Shown here: positions 30,983-42,000 of the stretch, in pieces | Layout: every line of letters begins with the position of its first letter | Numbering within the stretch: the first letter of the stretch is position 1 | Made by a program: the position numbers and the translations under genes | Source: an uncultured Candidatus Poseidoniales archaeon | GTDB taxonomy: Archaea > Thermoplasmatota > Poseidoniia > Poseidoniales > Poseidoniaceae | DNA length: 64,000 nt | Reading direction: 5' to 3' | NCBI GenBank assembly: GCA_902625885.1 | Contig: CACODE010000007.1 | Span: 1 to 64,000 of the forward strand | Notes under the pieces: generated by a model | What the model was told of the DNA's origin: nothing | The model's database searches: none | Seen by the model: only the letters and a program-made list of their open reading frames with translations

Positions 30983-32086
30983 ATGTCCAAATCCAAGGTC
31001 AAGAAACTCCCCAAAAAGGGGCCTCTTGCCTTTGATACCGTCTACCACGGCGATTCCCTTACAGGGATGCGCTTGGTCGAATCGGAAAGCATTGACCTGG
31101 TCATCACGTCGCCACCTTACGCCGACATGAAGGTCTACGAAGGAGGATTCGGTGGATTCCATCCCGACGAGTATGTGAAGTGGTTTCTTCCCTACGTCGC
31201 TGAAATCGGACGCATCCTCAAACCTACAGGGTCGTTTATCCTGAATATTAATGACAAATCCATCGATGGCTTCCGCCATCCGTTTATTTTTGAACTCATT
31301 TTTGCAATCCACAACGCCAAAGACTACTGTAAGCTCAAGGGCTTGGAAGAACTTGACATGCACGGTCTTCGGATGTTTGAGCGGCTCTTCTGGAACAAAG
31401 GCAAATTCCTCGCTCATCCAAGCCGGTTCGGCGACAAAGTGGAGTACTTGTTCTGGTTTTCCAAGACAAAAGAACGCAAATTCAACATTGACCCTATGCG
31501 CCTCAAGTACGACGAAAAGAGCGTTAAGCGCATGCAACGTCCGCTGCTCAAGCGATTTGTTCGGGAGAGCGGGGAAGAAGTCACCGAATACAAGCAAGGC
31601 GGCGAAGGCTCTTGGGCACCGAACGAATTGGGTGCGCTGCCATCGGTCCTCGTTGAGGAGGGAGCGATGCTCCATGTCAAACCTGTGGCTGAAAACCTTC
31701 CTGAGGGAACGGTGCTCATCGGAGAACGTATTGAGGACGCCATTGAAGTGGTGCATCCTCAAGTCGGCGACACGCCACATCCGAGTACCATCGTGACCAT
31801 TGGTTCAGAAACTCGGCGGATTGCGGGTAACCACGTCGCTGTCTATCCTGAACGTCTGGTGAACTATTTCATTCAAGGTGCAACCGATGAAGGCGATGTC
31901 GTGCTCGATCCGTTCATGGGTACAGGAACCACGGCGGTTGTGGCTCATGCGCTCGGCCGACGATATGTTGGTTTCGACATCAGTGCGGACTATGTCAAGA
32001 CGGCCAATCTTCGGATCGAAGCCGGCCCGTATCTTGATGAACTTAAGCAACGAAAAGATCGCCCTATCACTCTTTCAGATTTTTAA
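30983..32086 (+). CDS. Beta-class DNA methyltransferase (N4-cytosine or N6-adenine)
   Basis: Motif IV TSPPYADMK precedes motif I DPFMGTGTTAV. Confidence 0.85.
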   Translation: MSKSKVKKLPKKGPLAFDTVYHGDSLTGMRLVESESIDLVITSPPYADMKVYEGGFGGFHPDEYVKWFLPYVAEIGRILKPTGSFILNINDKSIDGFRHPFIFELIFAIHNAKDYCKLKGLEELDMHGLRMFERLFWNKGKFLAHPSRFGDKVEYLFWFSKTKERKFNIDPMRLKYDEKSVKRMQRPLLKRFVRESGEEVTEYKQGGEGSWAPNELGALPSVLVEEGAMLHVKPVAENLPEGTVLIGERIEDAIEVVHPQVGDTPHPSTIVTIGSETRRIAGNHVAVYPERLVNYFIQGATDEGDVVLDPFMGTGTTAVVAHALGRRYVGFDISADYVKTANLRIEAGPYLDELKQRKDRPITLSDF

Positions 32087-32126
32087 GACCAGGAAGGTTA
32101 TAGCCCCTGGACAGTAAACGTGCGAC

Positions 32127-32570
32127 ATGAAGTTGGAAATGTGGAGCAAACAGCGTTGCATCGATATGGTTCAGGACGTCTACGAATCGCCTGTCATCCG
32201 CACGAAAGGGAAAAACAGATTTTACATTCAAAGAGACGGGTTCATCGAACTTGTCTATGTCAGCCAAACCAAACCAAGCAAGTATGGGAGGGGAAAATGG
32301 AACTACGAATTTTTCCATACCTTCAATGTTGACGTTGTAGAGGAAATCGTTGCAAGGGGATGTAATTTTATTCTCTTGGATTACGTGGAAGAAAGGAAGA
32401 TTAACGTCCAAATTAAGGATTTATTTTGGCTCTTCCAACACAATTCAAGAATTAAAGGGAAGCGAAAGAAGTGGAGTCTTGACATTGTTGTAAAGTGTAT
32501 TGATGGCGAGTTTTATTTTACAAGCTACGAACAGACCAACAATGCAAAAAGATTGACTCAACTGATGTAG
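32127..32570 (+). CDS. Hypothetical protein between two DNA methyltransferases
   Basis: 147-aa ORF, no motif recognised. Confidence 0.5.
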   Translation: MKLEMWSKQRCIDMVQDVYESPVIRTKGKNRFYIQRDGFIELVYVSQTKPSKYGRGKWNYEFFHTFNVDVVEEIVARGCNFILLDYVEERKINVQIKDLFWLFQHNSRIKGKRKKWSLDIVVKCIDGEFYFTSYEQTNNAKRLTQLM

Positions 32571-32612
32571 ACTCGTCCCAGGTTCAAAATACTGAACCGG
32601 TACTCGTCAGCC

Positions 32613-33755
32613 ATGGCTCCGACCCTGATTGACCTGTTCTCGGGTTGTGGAGGGCTCGGGCTTGGCTTCCACCAAGCCGGATTTTCCACAACATATGCCA
32701 ATGAGATTCACATTGACCCTGCAACAACCTACGTCAGAAACCTGCTTGATGATGAGAGCCACAGGATGCTGTTAGGGCCGATCGAACAGCAACTCTCAAA
32801 CAAAGCTATTGACATGAGAAGAAGCGAACTCAGGGACATCGACTGTATCAGTGGCGGCCCCCCTTGTCAGGGACTCTCGCTCGCAGGTGCAGGTAATCCT
32901 GACGATCCCAGAAACATGCTGTTCCGTGAATACCTACGTGTGGTCAAAAAAATCAAACCTCGTTCCATCGTTTTTGAAAATGTCCCAGGCTTTGTAAACC
33001 GATACGGACTTGGATTGAAATCAAGGCTTGAGGAAAAATTAGAAGATTATGGCTATCTCTTTGATTCTCATGTCATAAAAGCAGCCGATTACGGCGTGCC
33101 ACAAAACAGAGAACGATTCATCTTGATTGGCGTTCATGAAGACTGCGTGACGGATGAGGTCAAACTCCCAAAGCCGACCTGGACCCCATCAATAAGAAAC
33201 AAACATCTGAGAATATCTGACATCATTGACGATCTCAATTCCTACGAAACATGGGGAGGGTACGGGACGGGTGAGATTTGGGGTGAATCGACCTATACAA
33301 AGCCTGCTCGAAGTGATTTTGCAAAAACGATGAGAAGCGAAAGCAACAAGACCAACTCGACGTGGAACACAAAGATCCCGAAACACACCTCACGTGTCGC
33401 CGAACGGATGGGCCGTATTCTGGACGGAGAAGGACCGGAGGATTGGATTGGAACTCCACTTGAGACAAAAAAACACACTCAACGAGGGCTGGCAAAAGAC
33501 AAGTTTGAGAACATCACCATGGTTTCAACCCCAGATGATTTTGTCCACTACGATCGGAGTCTTCCTCGAACCCTTTCTGTTAGAGAATGCGCAAGGTTCC
33601 AAACATTTCCTGACCATTTCCATTTTCATGGAAGCAGAACAACAGGGGGGGAACGAAGGAAAACTGAGGTCCCACAGTACACACAAGTGGCCAACGCCAT
33701 TCCCCCACGCCTCGCTGAGGCACTGGCGCACCAAGTCCTTGGCCTTATTCAATGA
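32613..33755 (+). CDS. DNA (cytosine-5) methyltransferase
   Basis: DLFSGCGGLGLGF, GGPPCQGLS, FENVPGF, PQNRERFILIG. Confidence 0.9.
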   Translation: MAPTLIDLFSGCGGLGLGFHQAGFSTTYANEIHIDPATTYVRNLLDDESHRMLLGPIEQQLSNKAIDMRRSELRDIDCISGGPPCQGLSLAGAGNPDDPRNMLFREYLRVVKKIKPRSIVFENVPGFVNRYGLGLKSRLEEKLEDYGYLFDSHVIKAADYGVPQNRERFILIGVHEDCVTDEVKLPKPTWTPSIRNKHLRISDIIDDLNSYETWGGYGTGEIWGESTYTKPARSDFAKTMRSESNKTNSTWNTKIPKHTSRVAERMGRILDGEGPEDWIGTPLETKKHTQRGLAKDKFENITMVSTPDDFVHYDRSLPRTLSVRECARFQTFPDHFHFHGSRTTGGERRKTEVPQYTQVANAIPPRLAEALAHQVLGLIQ

Positions 33756-35682
33756 GGTTGACTCTGCAGTTCCTGGGAAACCGTCGTTCAATTGCGGTCA
33801 GCAACTGAGCGTTGCGTGCAGTGATTTGGAGCTGGGACCAATCAGCGACATCCAAATAGGGCGTGCCTGTGTTTACCATGCCTGCGCTGTTTTGAAGGAA
33901 TTGTTGTATCCGCTCCTGCTTTTCTGTGGTACTCATCTGCTTGATTTGAGTTCCATTCAGACTGAGGAGAAATAGATTCCCAATTTGCTGTGAAGCAATT
34001 GAATCCCCTCGTCGTTCAACTCCATAATCCCAAACTTGAGCTGCATTGACATCTCTATGGTTGTACACTGGAAGTAACGCACCTATTTTTCTTGAAGCGT
34101 TTGAGCCCTCACCACTGCCAATCGGGCCGTCAACAATGTTCTCAAGTGCGTAAAACATTGACACCATCTTTTTTGGATTCACATCGTTTGGATTCTTCAC
34201 CCTCTCAAAAATACCCACATTCTCCAGTGATTCGGGATTTTCGTCCAAAGTAGCGTATTCGTTCAACAATTCCTCACATAAATCATTCGTAAGACCTCTT
34301 TCCTTGACAAGATTTGCCTGGCGCGGAATTAAGGAATAGCATTTCTTGGTGAATTCTGGAAACTGAATAAAACTAGCGATTGTTCGAAAACACAAGCACT
34401 CAAAGCCCCTCAGGATAGCAAGTAGGTGTTCCTCTGTTTCGGTAGAATAGTCTGATTGCCCATGAGATACAAGCATAGAACAATACAGCATCCGATGTTG
34501 TGAAAATCCCATGTATCGTAATCGGAGGTTTTCCTCCAGTCCGAGCGATTCACAATAAGCCCAATTTCTCCGTTGGATACTCATGCTGGACCTGATATAC
34601 CGTTTGAAGTAATCAACAAACCCATAAATTTCTTCACCAGAGGATAGATTCTCGATGTGGTTTCTGATGTAAAACATTATCTCTGATTTTGAAACTCGTC
34701 GCCCCACAAAAACAGACATGATTTCTTGCATGATTTCGTTGATTAATTTGTTATTGTCTTCACTGCCAACTTTGACTTCATCAATATAGCGATCGAGCCA
34801 AGTCTCACAATTTTCAATTCTAGCCTGAAGATTTGTACCCAAATTTAGATTGAGGGTCATGTCGCGTGATATCAAAAAACCACGCATGACATCAAAACTG
34901 TTCAGCGGTGTGCCTCTGGTGTTTGCTGTGATGAACATTTCGTGTGCAACAACTGCTGAGGGAGCCAGAGTTAAGTTCACGACGACATTATCTCTGATTC
35001 CTTCATAAAACTCCACCAAACTACCTCTTGGAGACAAAGGCCCCTCAATTTGAAATTCTTGTTTAAGGGTGTGAACATAATGCATGGCTACACATTGCAA
35101 TTTACTGCCTCTGTATCTGATATCATCCATTCTAAATACCTCATATTGGACGTTTTCAGATTGAAAATTAAATTCAGAATCAAGTTGAATGTGGCCTGAA
35201 AAATTGGTTAGTAGATTCAGTATTTCGTTATCGGCACTTCTGGAGCTTTGTAGCCGATTTTGATTGTCGGTAGTCTTCAGGAACCTAGTCGCAATATCGG
35301 ACTTGATTTCATCCCAATTTGAACCATCATTCCCGTTGTCGAGAAGGTGGAAAATAGCTCCCATTAGCGCCGTATAGCTCGTCCAGCGTTGTTGGCCATC
35401 CATGAGTTGGAATGTATCCTCGTAGCCATGTTGATCTACATACACAATGATTGTGCCGCAGTAATACGGCATCTCCTCCCGAGAGGGAGATCGGTGATAG
35501 TTCAATAGATCTTTTAGCAGGATGTAGGCGGACCGATCTACTTCTGGTTTACTTTGGACACCAACACCCCACTGGTACCCTCTTTGGATTGGGGGTATGC
35601 TGAATTTCGCTAATTCTGGTGATTCGCCAAAAACGCTTGACGAAAACAGATCCCCAATAGATACAACTTCAGTACTAATCAT
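33745..35682 (-). CDS. DUF262 (GmrS-N/ParB-like) protein with DUF1524-like C-terminal region
   Basis: IPPIQRGYQW, QLMDGQQRWTSYTALMGAI, MRGFLISRD; C-terminal QIGNLFLLSLNGTQ. Start 35682 overlaps the helicase stop. Confidence 0.7.
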   Translation of the reverse strand: MISTEVVSIGDLFSSSVFGESPELAKFSIPPIQRGYQWGVGVQSKPEVDRSAYILLKDLLNYHRSPSREEMPYYCGTIIVYVDQHGYEDTFQLMDGQQRWTSYTALMGAIFHLLDNGNDGSNWDEIKSDIATRFLKTTDNQNRLQSSRSADNEILNLLTNFSGHIQLDSEFNFQSENVQYEVFRMDDIRYRGSKLQCVAMHYVHTLKQEFQIEGPLSPRGSLVEFYEGIRDNVVVNLTLAPSAVVAHEMFITANTRGTPLNSFDVMRGFLISRDMTLNLNLGTNLQARIENCETWLDRYIDEVKVGSEDNNKLINEIMQEIMSVFVGRRVSKSEIMFYIRNHIENLSSGEEIYGFVDYFKRYIRSSMSIQRRNWAYCESLGLEENLRLRYMGFSQHRMLYCSMLVSHGQSDYSTETEEHLLAILRGFECLCFRTIASFIQFPEFTKKCYSLIPRQANLVKERGLTNDLCEELLNEYATLDENPESLENVGIFERVKNPNDVNPKKMVSMFYALENIVDGPIGSGEGSNASRKIGALLPVYNHRDVNAAQVWDYGVERRGDSIASQQIGNLFLLSLNGTQIKQMSTTEKQERIQQFLQNSAGMVNTGTPYLDVADWSQLQITARNAQLLTAIERRFPRNCRVNLIE

Positions 35683-38536
35683 TGTTATTCCTCCAAAGCA
35701 CGATTGCATTTTCACGCCCAAATATGACCACGCGGGTACAAGCGAAACTATGTGCCTCTCCTTGATAGTTTAATTGTTCCCCGAGACTTATTGTTCCTAT
35801 CGTTTGACTACGCTCATCAGGTCCGTAGATGAGAACATCAAAACAACCTCTGTAACTTGTAGGATTGTCTAAACCATTGATATCTGACAAATCCATCAAT
35901 TCATAGGTGAATTCATCACGGTTCAGTTGCGTAGCAATGTGATCTGGCCTGATGTATTCCTCCCTTCCTGCTAACATGATTTTATGGACCTCAGTTCTGG
36001 TCATTTGTCGAAGCGGCAAATCTGTATGGTCCTCCCAACCTTGAGATCGGTTGAATTCTGTACTTGTCCACAAAAACCCTTCACCACCGTCCGTCCTGCA
36101 ATTTATGCACGGCATGACTCTCGTGTTGTCCTGTGCTAAATATTCACAAGAGGATTCCTCTATGAGGGCACCGATTGAATGAGCAAAGAGGGTTCTGATG
36201 CAATCTCCATTACGAACCCCTTCAATGAACTCGCCCAACTCATCTGCACCCCGTCGATACCTTGCGTGCAGTTCACGATGACCTGACTGCATGCAATCAA
36301 CCAAATCCTGCCAAGAATTGAGGCGATTATTGAAGCCTAACACGGCGTATTTCTGGGACGTGGTGTTCAATCGATAGTTTGTCGGCAGGTCGGAGAGAAT
36401 ACGCTTGACCTCATCATATCCCCCTTGACTGAGTGCATCAGTAAGGAAAAGGGGATCTTGTCCATTGATGGCCGTGGCAATTTCCCTCCGATGGATACCA
36501 AAAAAATGTGCATCGCCCGAACGCATGAGGCATGACAACACCCACATTCTGTTTTTGTACAGTTGCTGATATCGCTTCATATCGGCAAAGCGTTGAGTAA
36601 AATCTTCTCCAAAACCAGACTGAGCATCCCGCCAACTGGTGTAATCATCACTTGTGTCATCAACCTCGTCCAGTTCAACATTATCAACTCCCAAAAGCTC
36701 ATTTGGCCTCCAGGCTTTGGATTCTATGTTCCTCGTGATAGGGAGAAGGACGTATCCGTTTTCCAAAATTATAGTATCAGGGGAGAGGAAGAGATCGAAC
36801 AATCGCTCAAGTGATTTCCGCTCTCCGAGTTGTCGTCGGAAGTTTCGTGGCCTGGAATCATGAAGGAGACCAAAACAGGCACCGCTTCTGATGGCGCTCG
36901 CTTCGCCGTCCCAATGGCTCTTTCTCGCTGCCCTACCAAATCCCTGATACAATCCTTTCACGGTAAACGGCATGCCGAGGTAGCTGGTGATCCAGACATC
37001 GGGTTTGTCGATGCCCATTCCGAAGGCACTCGTGGCAACCATGCACGAAAATCGATTTTGAAGAAAGGATTCACGAACACGCTCGCGCTGACCTGGACTT
37101 GTGTCCCCTGTGTATGTCTTTACGTTTGTTTGACCAAACGATTCCTGAGCCAATTGTCTCATCTGGCCGTTGGCGATTGATTTGAGCGGCGTATACACGA
37201 TGACGGGGGGAAGAGAAAGCGCCGCTCCAAGTGTATTGAAATAATGGGTTGGTATGTTGTTCCACTCATTGTAAATGGTTTCCATCCCGTCATGATAATC
37301 ATAGACGTTCTGTTCATTCCGCTGCAAAAGTTCCACGTGAAAATAGAGGTCCGGTCGGGTTTTTGTTTCCTCAACGGGCAATGTTTGGTGCATTCCTTCT
37401 CCAAACAACAGCGTGAGCTCCTGTCGCTCATCTTGGGAAAGCGTGGCAGACATTAGAAGAATGCGGAGATCTGGGTTGGCACTCAGAAGGCGATGTTTGA
37501 CCCATTTCAGAAATTGAAAATCAGGTCGTATGGACGCCCCCCAATCGCCGACAACGTGGGCTTCATCCACCACGAGAAAGGATACTTTGTTGGCGATGGA
37601 ACATAAGTGATCTACCCACATGGTTCGGTTTGAGGGGCTTGCCATCAGCGTTTCTGGCGAGCAACACAGCATGTCAAGACGGTTGGTTTGTAGGTCAGTC
37701 ATGAGGTCCAATGGGTGGGTTTCTTCAACCGATGTAAGGAAGGCAGACCGCAAACCGATTGATTCGTGCAACCCAAGGTCGTTGGCCTCAAGGTCTTCGG
37801 AAAATTTCCTCCATTGATCGCGCTGATCGTCCATGAGGGAAATCAGGGGTGAAACCATCAAGGCCGGACCTTTTCCGCTTTTTCGAAGCGCCCAGGTAAT
37901 GGCTTGGGCGATGCGTGTTTTGCCAAATCCAGTTGGTAAGGCGGCGATTGTAAGAGATCCCGAAGTGGTCAATACTCTCAAAATGGCGTCTAGTTGTTGT
38001 TCTCTGAACCCTTCAGAGTTAGGAACGTTGCGTACATTGATATCTCGAGTCTGGAGGGCGCTTCTGAGTTCATCTAAGTGAGCTTGAAGTTGGTTCATAT
38101 CAAGGTCCTGGGCGTTTTGAGAAGCCACCGGCAATTGAGCGACCACGTTCGGAGTTTCAAAAGGGAAAGGGTCGCCAACAATCGGTGCGAGGACGAGAGG
38201 CTCATCGCTCTCAATGTCCCCCTCAGGGTGCAACCGGTACCAACGAAGACCAAATTCTGCTGCTCGTTGGTTCGCTGTGCGTAAACGATCGATGAGACGA
38301 TGAACCCCTATGTTCCAATCCTCAACAAGCAAATTCAGACGAGTTCGTTTTCGATCACGCAATTCCTGCAATAGTGCCCATTCGTCGTTCGCCTCCTCGA
38401 CACCGGTTGGAGTTAAACGCGGCCAGGGGTAAATTTGCCCGTCACCCGGCGTCCACCCGCTGTATCTGCAGTGCCGGCAAGAAATTCGGGTTTGAAGTTG
38501 GGTATTCTCCGTCATACATCCGTCATCGCAACGCAT
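35675..38536 (-). CDS. RecQ-like superfamily 2 helicase with N-terminal zinc finger (DpdF-like)
   Basis: CRHCRYSGW; LPTGFGKTRIAQAI, VDEAHVVGDWGASIRPDFQFL, SATLS, ATSAFGMGIDKPDVW, YQGFGRAARK. Confidence 0.75.
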   Translation of the reverse strand: MRCDDGCMTENTQLQTRISCRHCRYSGWTPGDGQIYPWPRLTPTGVEEANDEWALLQELRDRKRTRLNLLVEDWNIGVHRLIDRLRTANQRAAEFGLRWYRLHPEGDIESDEPLVLAPIVGDPFPFETPNVVAQLPVASQNAQDLDMNQLQAHLDELRSALQTRDINVRNVPNSEGFREQQLDAILRVLTTSGSLTIAALPTGFGKTRIAQAITWALRKSGKGPALMVSPLISLMDDQRDQWRKFSEDLEANDLGLHESIGLRSAFLTSVEETHPLDLMTDLQTNRLDMLCCSPETLMASPSNRTMWVDHLCSIANKVSFLVVDEAHVVGDWGASIRPDFQFLKWVKHRLLSANPDLRILLMSATLSQDERQELTLLFGEGMHQTLPVEETKTRPDLYFHVELLQRNEQNVYDYHDGMETIYNEWNNIPTHYFNTLGAALSLPPVIVYTPLKSIANGQMRQLAQESFGQTNVKTYTGDTSPGQRERVRESFLQNRFSCMVATSAFGMGIDKPDVWITSYLGMPFTVKGLYQGFGRAARKSHWDGEASAIRSGACFGLLHDSRPRNFRRQLGERKSLERLFDLFLSPDTIILENGYVLLPITRNIESKAWRPNELLGVDNVELDEVDDTSDDYTSWRDAQSGFGEDFTQRFADMKRYQQLYKNRMWVLSCLMRSGDAHFFGIHRREIATAINGQDPLFLTDALSQGGYDEVKRILSDLPTNYRLNTTSQKYAVLGFNNRLNSWQDLVDCMQSGHRELHARYRRGADELGEFIEGVRNGDCIRTLFAHSIGALIEESSCEYLAQDNTRVMPCINCRTDGGEGFLWTSTEFNRSQGWEDHTDLPLRQMTRTEVHKIMLAGREEYIRPDHIATQLNRDEFTYELMDLSDINGLDNPTSYRGCFDVLIYGPDERSQTIGTISLGEQLNYQGEAHSFACTRVVIFGRENAIVLWRNNND

Positions 38537-38538
38537 CT

Positions 38539-39033
38539 CTATACCTCACTCAACTTCCGATTTGAAATCAAATAGGTGGTATAGCGATTCAATTCTAGGC
38601 ACAAATCTGGACTGGTGGTCACCACGCCCCATTCCGCACTGTGAGCAATACCGTTTTTTGATAGATTGGCAGAACCGATATAGAGTTTCACATCGTCAAT
38701 CATGATGCCTTTGATGTGAAATAAATCTCCGTCATCTTCGTTCCAGTGCCATCCCGCAATATCAAATCGGTCCCGATACCGAGAGACCAATCGAGCAACG
38801 TTGGAATACTGATGAGAGTAGACTTTTACACTCACGCCCCGAGCGAGCGCTTGGTCAAGAGCGCCAGCAAGAAACCAATCCCTCGACCACGTGGGCAGCG
38901 AATAACTGAGTAGCGTAATGGAGGATTTAGCCGAGACAACCAAAGCGACGAGTGCTTCTTCAAGTCGGTACGAAGTGTGCTCGAAGGAACCCAAAGGATC
39001 CGTAAAGTGAACTGTCGTTCGTTCCAACTTCAT
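38539..39033 (-). CDS. PLD-superfamily protein (DrmC/DpdK-like)
   Basis: HIKGIMIDDVKLYIGSANLSKNGI single HxK motif; start MKLERTTVHF at 39033. Confidence 0.75.
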   Translation of the reverse strand: MKLERTTVHFTDPLGSFEHTSYRLEEALVALVVSAKSSITLLSYSLPTWSRDWFLAGALDQALARGVSVKVYSHQYSNVARLVSRYRDRFDIAGWHWNEDDGDLFHIKGIMIDDVKLYIGSANLSKNGIAHSAEWGVVTTSPDLCLELNRYTTYLISNRKLSEV

Positions 39034-39034
39034 A

Positions 39035-42000
39035 TCACCAGCTCCTATCAAGGAAGAGATTTCCGAGTTCGCAGGCTGTTTCAGGCAAATACAAACAGGC
39101 GTGGCATGCCGCACCGTTGCGTTCTGTTGGCGAAGGAGTGTGGTCTGCACAGACTGGGTCGTTTGAGCAATCGTCAAGACCGGCTAAAGCGCGCATACAA
39201 ATCACCTCGAGTTGTTCTGGCGTTGCCTGCCTCACGAGGCCTCCGAGGGTGCCATCCGAGCTTGGGCCAGACGTGTAAAGCAAGATGCCAGCGTATTCGA
39301 TGCTGCCGTCCTCTGTGTGGTTCAGATACAAACGTTCAGAGATCGACCCTGCTGAATAGCCAGAAACCAAACAAACTTCACGAATCAACAGGTGTGAGAG
39401 GCTATGCAAAACCGTGAGGGGGTTTCCTCCCTGATGGTTTGGAGATTCAACCGAGGGGAGTTGTTGAGAAACATTGTGCCGTAATCGTTCCATGCTCGGA
39501 ATCATACCTGCATGTTCTGGATTCAGCCTCTCCGCCCTTTGATTGGTGATCGCCGATAACCACATTGACTTGACTTCAAAGTAGATCCCCTCCCCGTGAT
39601 GGAGACGGGCAATACCGAACTTGTCGCCTTCGCGTAGGTCAATGGGTTGTTCCAACCCTTCCGAGGGGTCCAGACGTGTGATTCCCGAGATGTATCGCAG
39701 CTCAGTTAACCGGTCAACTCGAATAACTTGAGAAACTGGAGAGGCCACTGAGGCCCAATATGGAGATTCGTCCGCCAGTGACACAACACCACGAGCGGAA
39801 AATTCTGTCGGATCATATGTGGAAGCTCGGTCCGGGTTGAGAAGACCAATACGTTCCCTGCGGCGAAGATTTGCTAGGGTCAATACTTGGTCGGCGGGTT
39901 GGCCTGAGTGATGTGAAAGGTACTGTGTGCAGGCGTCATGGAGAAGATCGTTGTTGATTTCCCCATTTTCGACAAACTCGGTCTCGTTTAACAAGGAAAC
40001 CAATTCGTCATGTCGTGTTCCGACGACTCGATCAAACACTTCTCGATCCAGACCAGCTTCTAAGAGTCCGAGAATGCCCCAATCTCGCAACTTTTTGGCG
40101 TATCTCCACGATACGTGAAGCGGTATCAACAAAACAGATCCCCCGTTGTTGAACGTAACATTGGTTGAGCCGACTTGCCGGTGCATCAATCCGAGGTTGC
40201 ACTCTTCTCGATGTTGCGGATCAACCGTCAGCCAAGGTCGGAAACCACCGCAGCTGGGTCCGTTTTCAGCCGTGATTGTCGGGGCGAGTTCCATGCTTCT
40301 ACGCGCCCCGCACCCTCTGCAAACCACGGTCCAATCCCTCAAGGTATGTGCCGCATCAGCGCCCATCTCAAGGTCAATATCTGCTGATTCTTGACAAGAT
40401 TCCCAACGACCGTCTGGTTGATGCACCCATTTCCAGTAGTCAAACGGGTGGAGATGACCATTGGAGCAAATACTGACGAATCCAGTTGGGTGAGCCAAAG
40501 CATCACAGCCCGCTCTTTGGCATTGTATCTGGCCACCGGGGCCTGGTCTGATCCAACTTGAGAGATGGCCGTTTGAACAACGGTATCCGTATTTCCCCGG
40601 GTATCGATCGATGGTCACGGCCCCGTGACGCTGATCGGTCGGCAGGAATCGTAGAATCGTGTTTGGTGGCAAGATATCCTGAAGGGTTTCACGTTCAATT
40701 CTCAATCCGCCTTCGCCTGTGGGACGATACGCAAGATTCCCCTGCCCGTTGGTCCAGTTGTTCACGCCCAAGGTCAGATAGCTCAATCCATCTTTTTCCC
40801 AAATGTTTCCTGGTGCTGCCTGCGCCATGACATGGTTGGTTGGCATGGTCATCACCCTCTCTTCATTCTGGACGTTCCACTTTTCCACCACACGAACTTC
40901 TGGAGCAACATCCCTAAAGGATTGGAGCGGTACATCGGCATTTGTAAATTCACCTATCTCGCTACGGAGCCATCCTCTTTGTTGCTGGTTTGCTTCGTTT
41001 CTTCTGGAGACCCAAATGGCCCGAAGATTATCACGCTGACAATCTTCAACAAAGCGGCTCAGATTTGAGAACTTACGACTGATGGTTTCCAGAGCTTGAA
41101 TAACCGTGTCCGGAGGTGATCGAACGTGGATGTGTTCCTCTCTCCCTTCAACCGTTGATTTGAATGCTTCAACCAACCTTATGGCGTTGGCCCTCAAGTC
41201 AGCAGATTGACCAAGATTTCTGAGGTCGTATGTCTGAGCGAGACTATCAAACCGCATTCGAAGCATGATGGCCAGCGCCGTCCCCATCCCTCTGTCAAGC
41301 GCACGTTGGGAAAAGGGCGTGGTGGAGGTTAAATCTACGTGGCTGTAGACCTCCTGATGGAAAGCTCTGAAATTTTCATAATGAGATTGATCCCGAGGAA
41401 ATGTAGACCTCAAGAGCGACACAACCAATCCAGGAAATCTTCGTCCGACTCTTCCGCTGGATTGAATGTATTCTGAGTTACTCTTTGGTTGTCCGACAAT
41501 CGCCATGAGGCCAAGTCGACCGATATCAATCCCAACTTGGAACATGTTGGTTGTCACTACTACATCAACAACTTCTTCTGGTAGACTTCGTTCAAGGGAA
41601 TCCTTGACGGCCTTCAGTTCAGATGAGGTTTTTCGGCTTGTTAGTTCTTTAATGGTGTGAAGTTGCCTCGGGTTCTCGAGGCCACCTTGCTGAGCATATT
41701 GAGGCATGAATTGACGTGCCACTCGGTCAGGAAGTGCTGTTTGCGCACCGCCAAGTTCTCGCAGGCTGTTGAAATATCCAACCATCGTGAAGTAAGGATC
41801 GAAAATTACGTCCGGTTCCTCAGGATTCCCGTCCCTCAATTGTTGAGCACGTTGCAACAACGATGCCGTGGGTTGAGCAAAGGTCGTACGATTCTTGCCG
41901 GGAGGGCCTAAAATTCCGATGTGTTTTCTACCAGCATCGTCATCTCCACTAAGTTGAGCGAAGAAATTATCTTCCGCTGTTGCTACGGGCGGAGGGAAGA

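Noticed and set aside
33745-38536. Calling a full Dpd 7-deazaguanine system
   Set aside because: No TGT-like DpdA or preQ0-synthesis gene recognised in the window, so only a partial resemblance is claimed.
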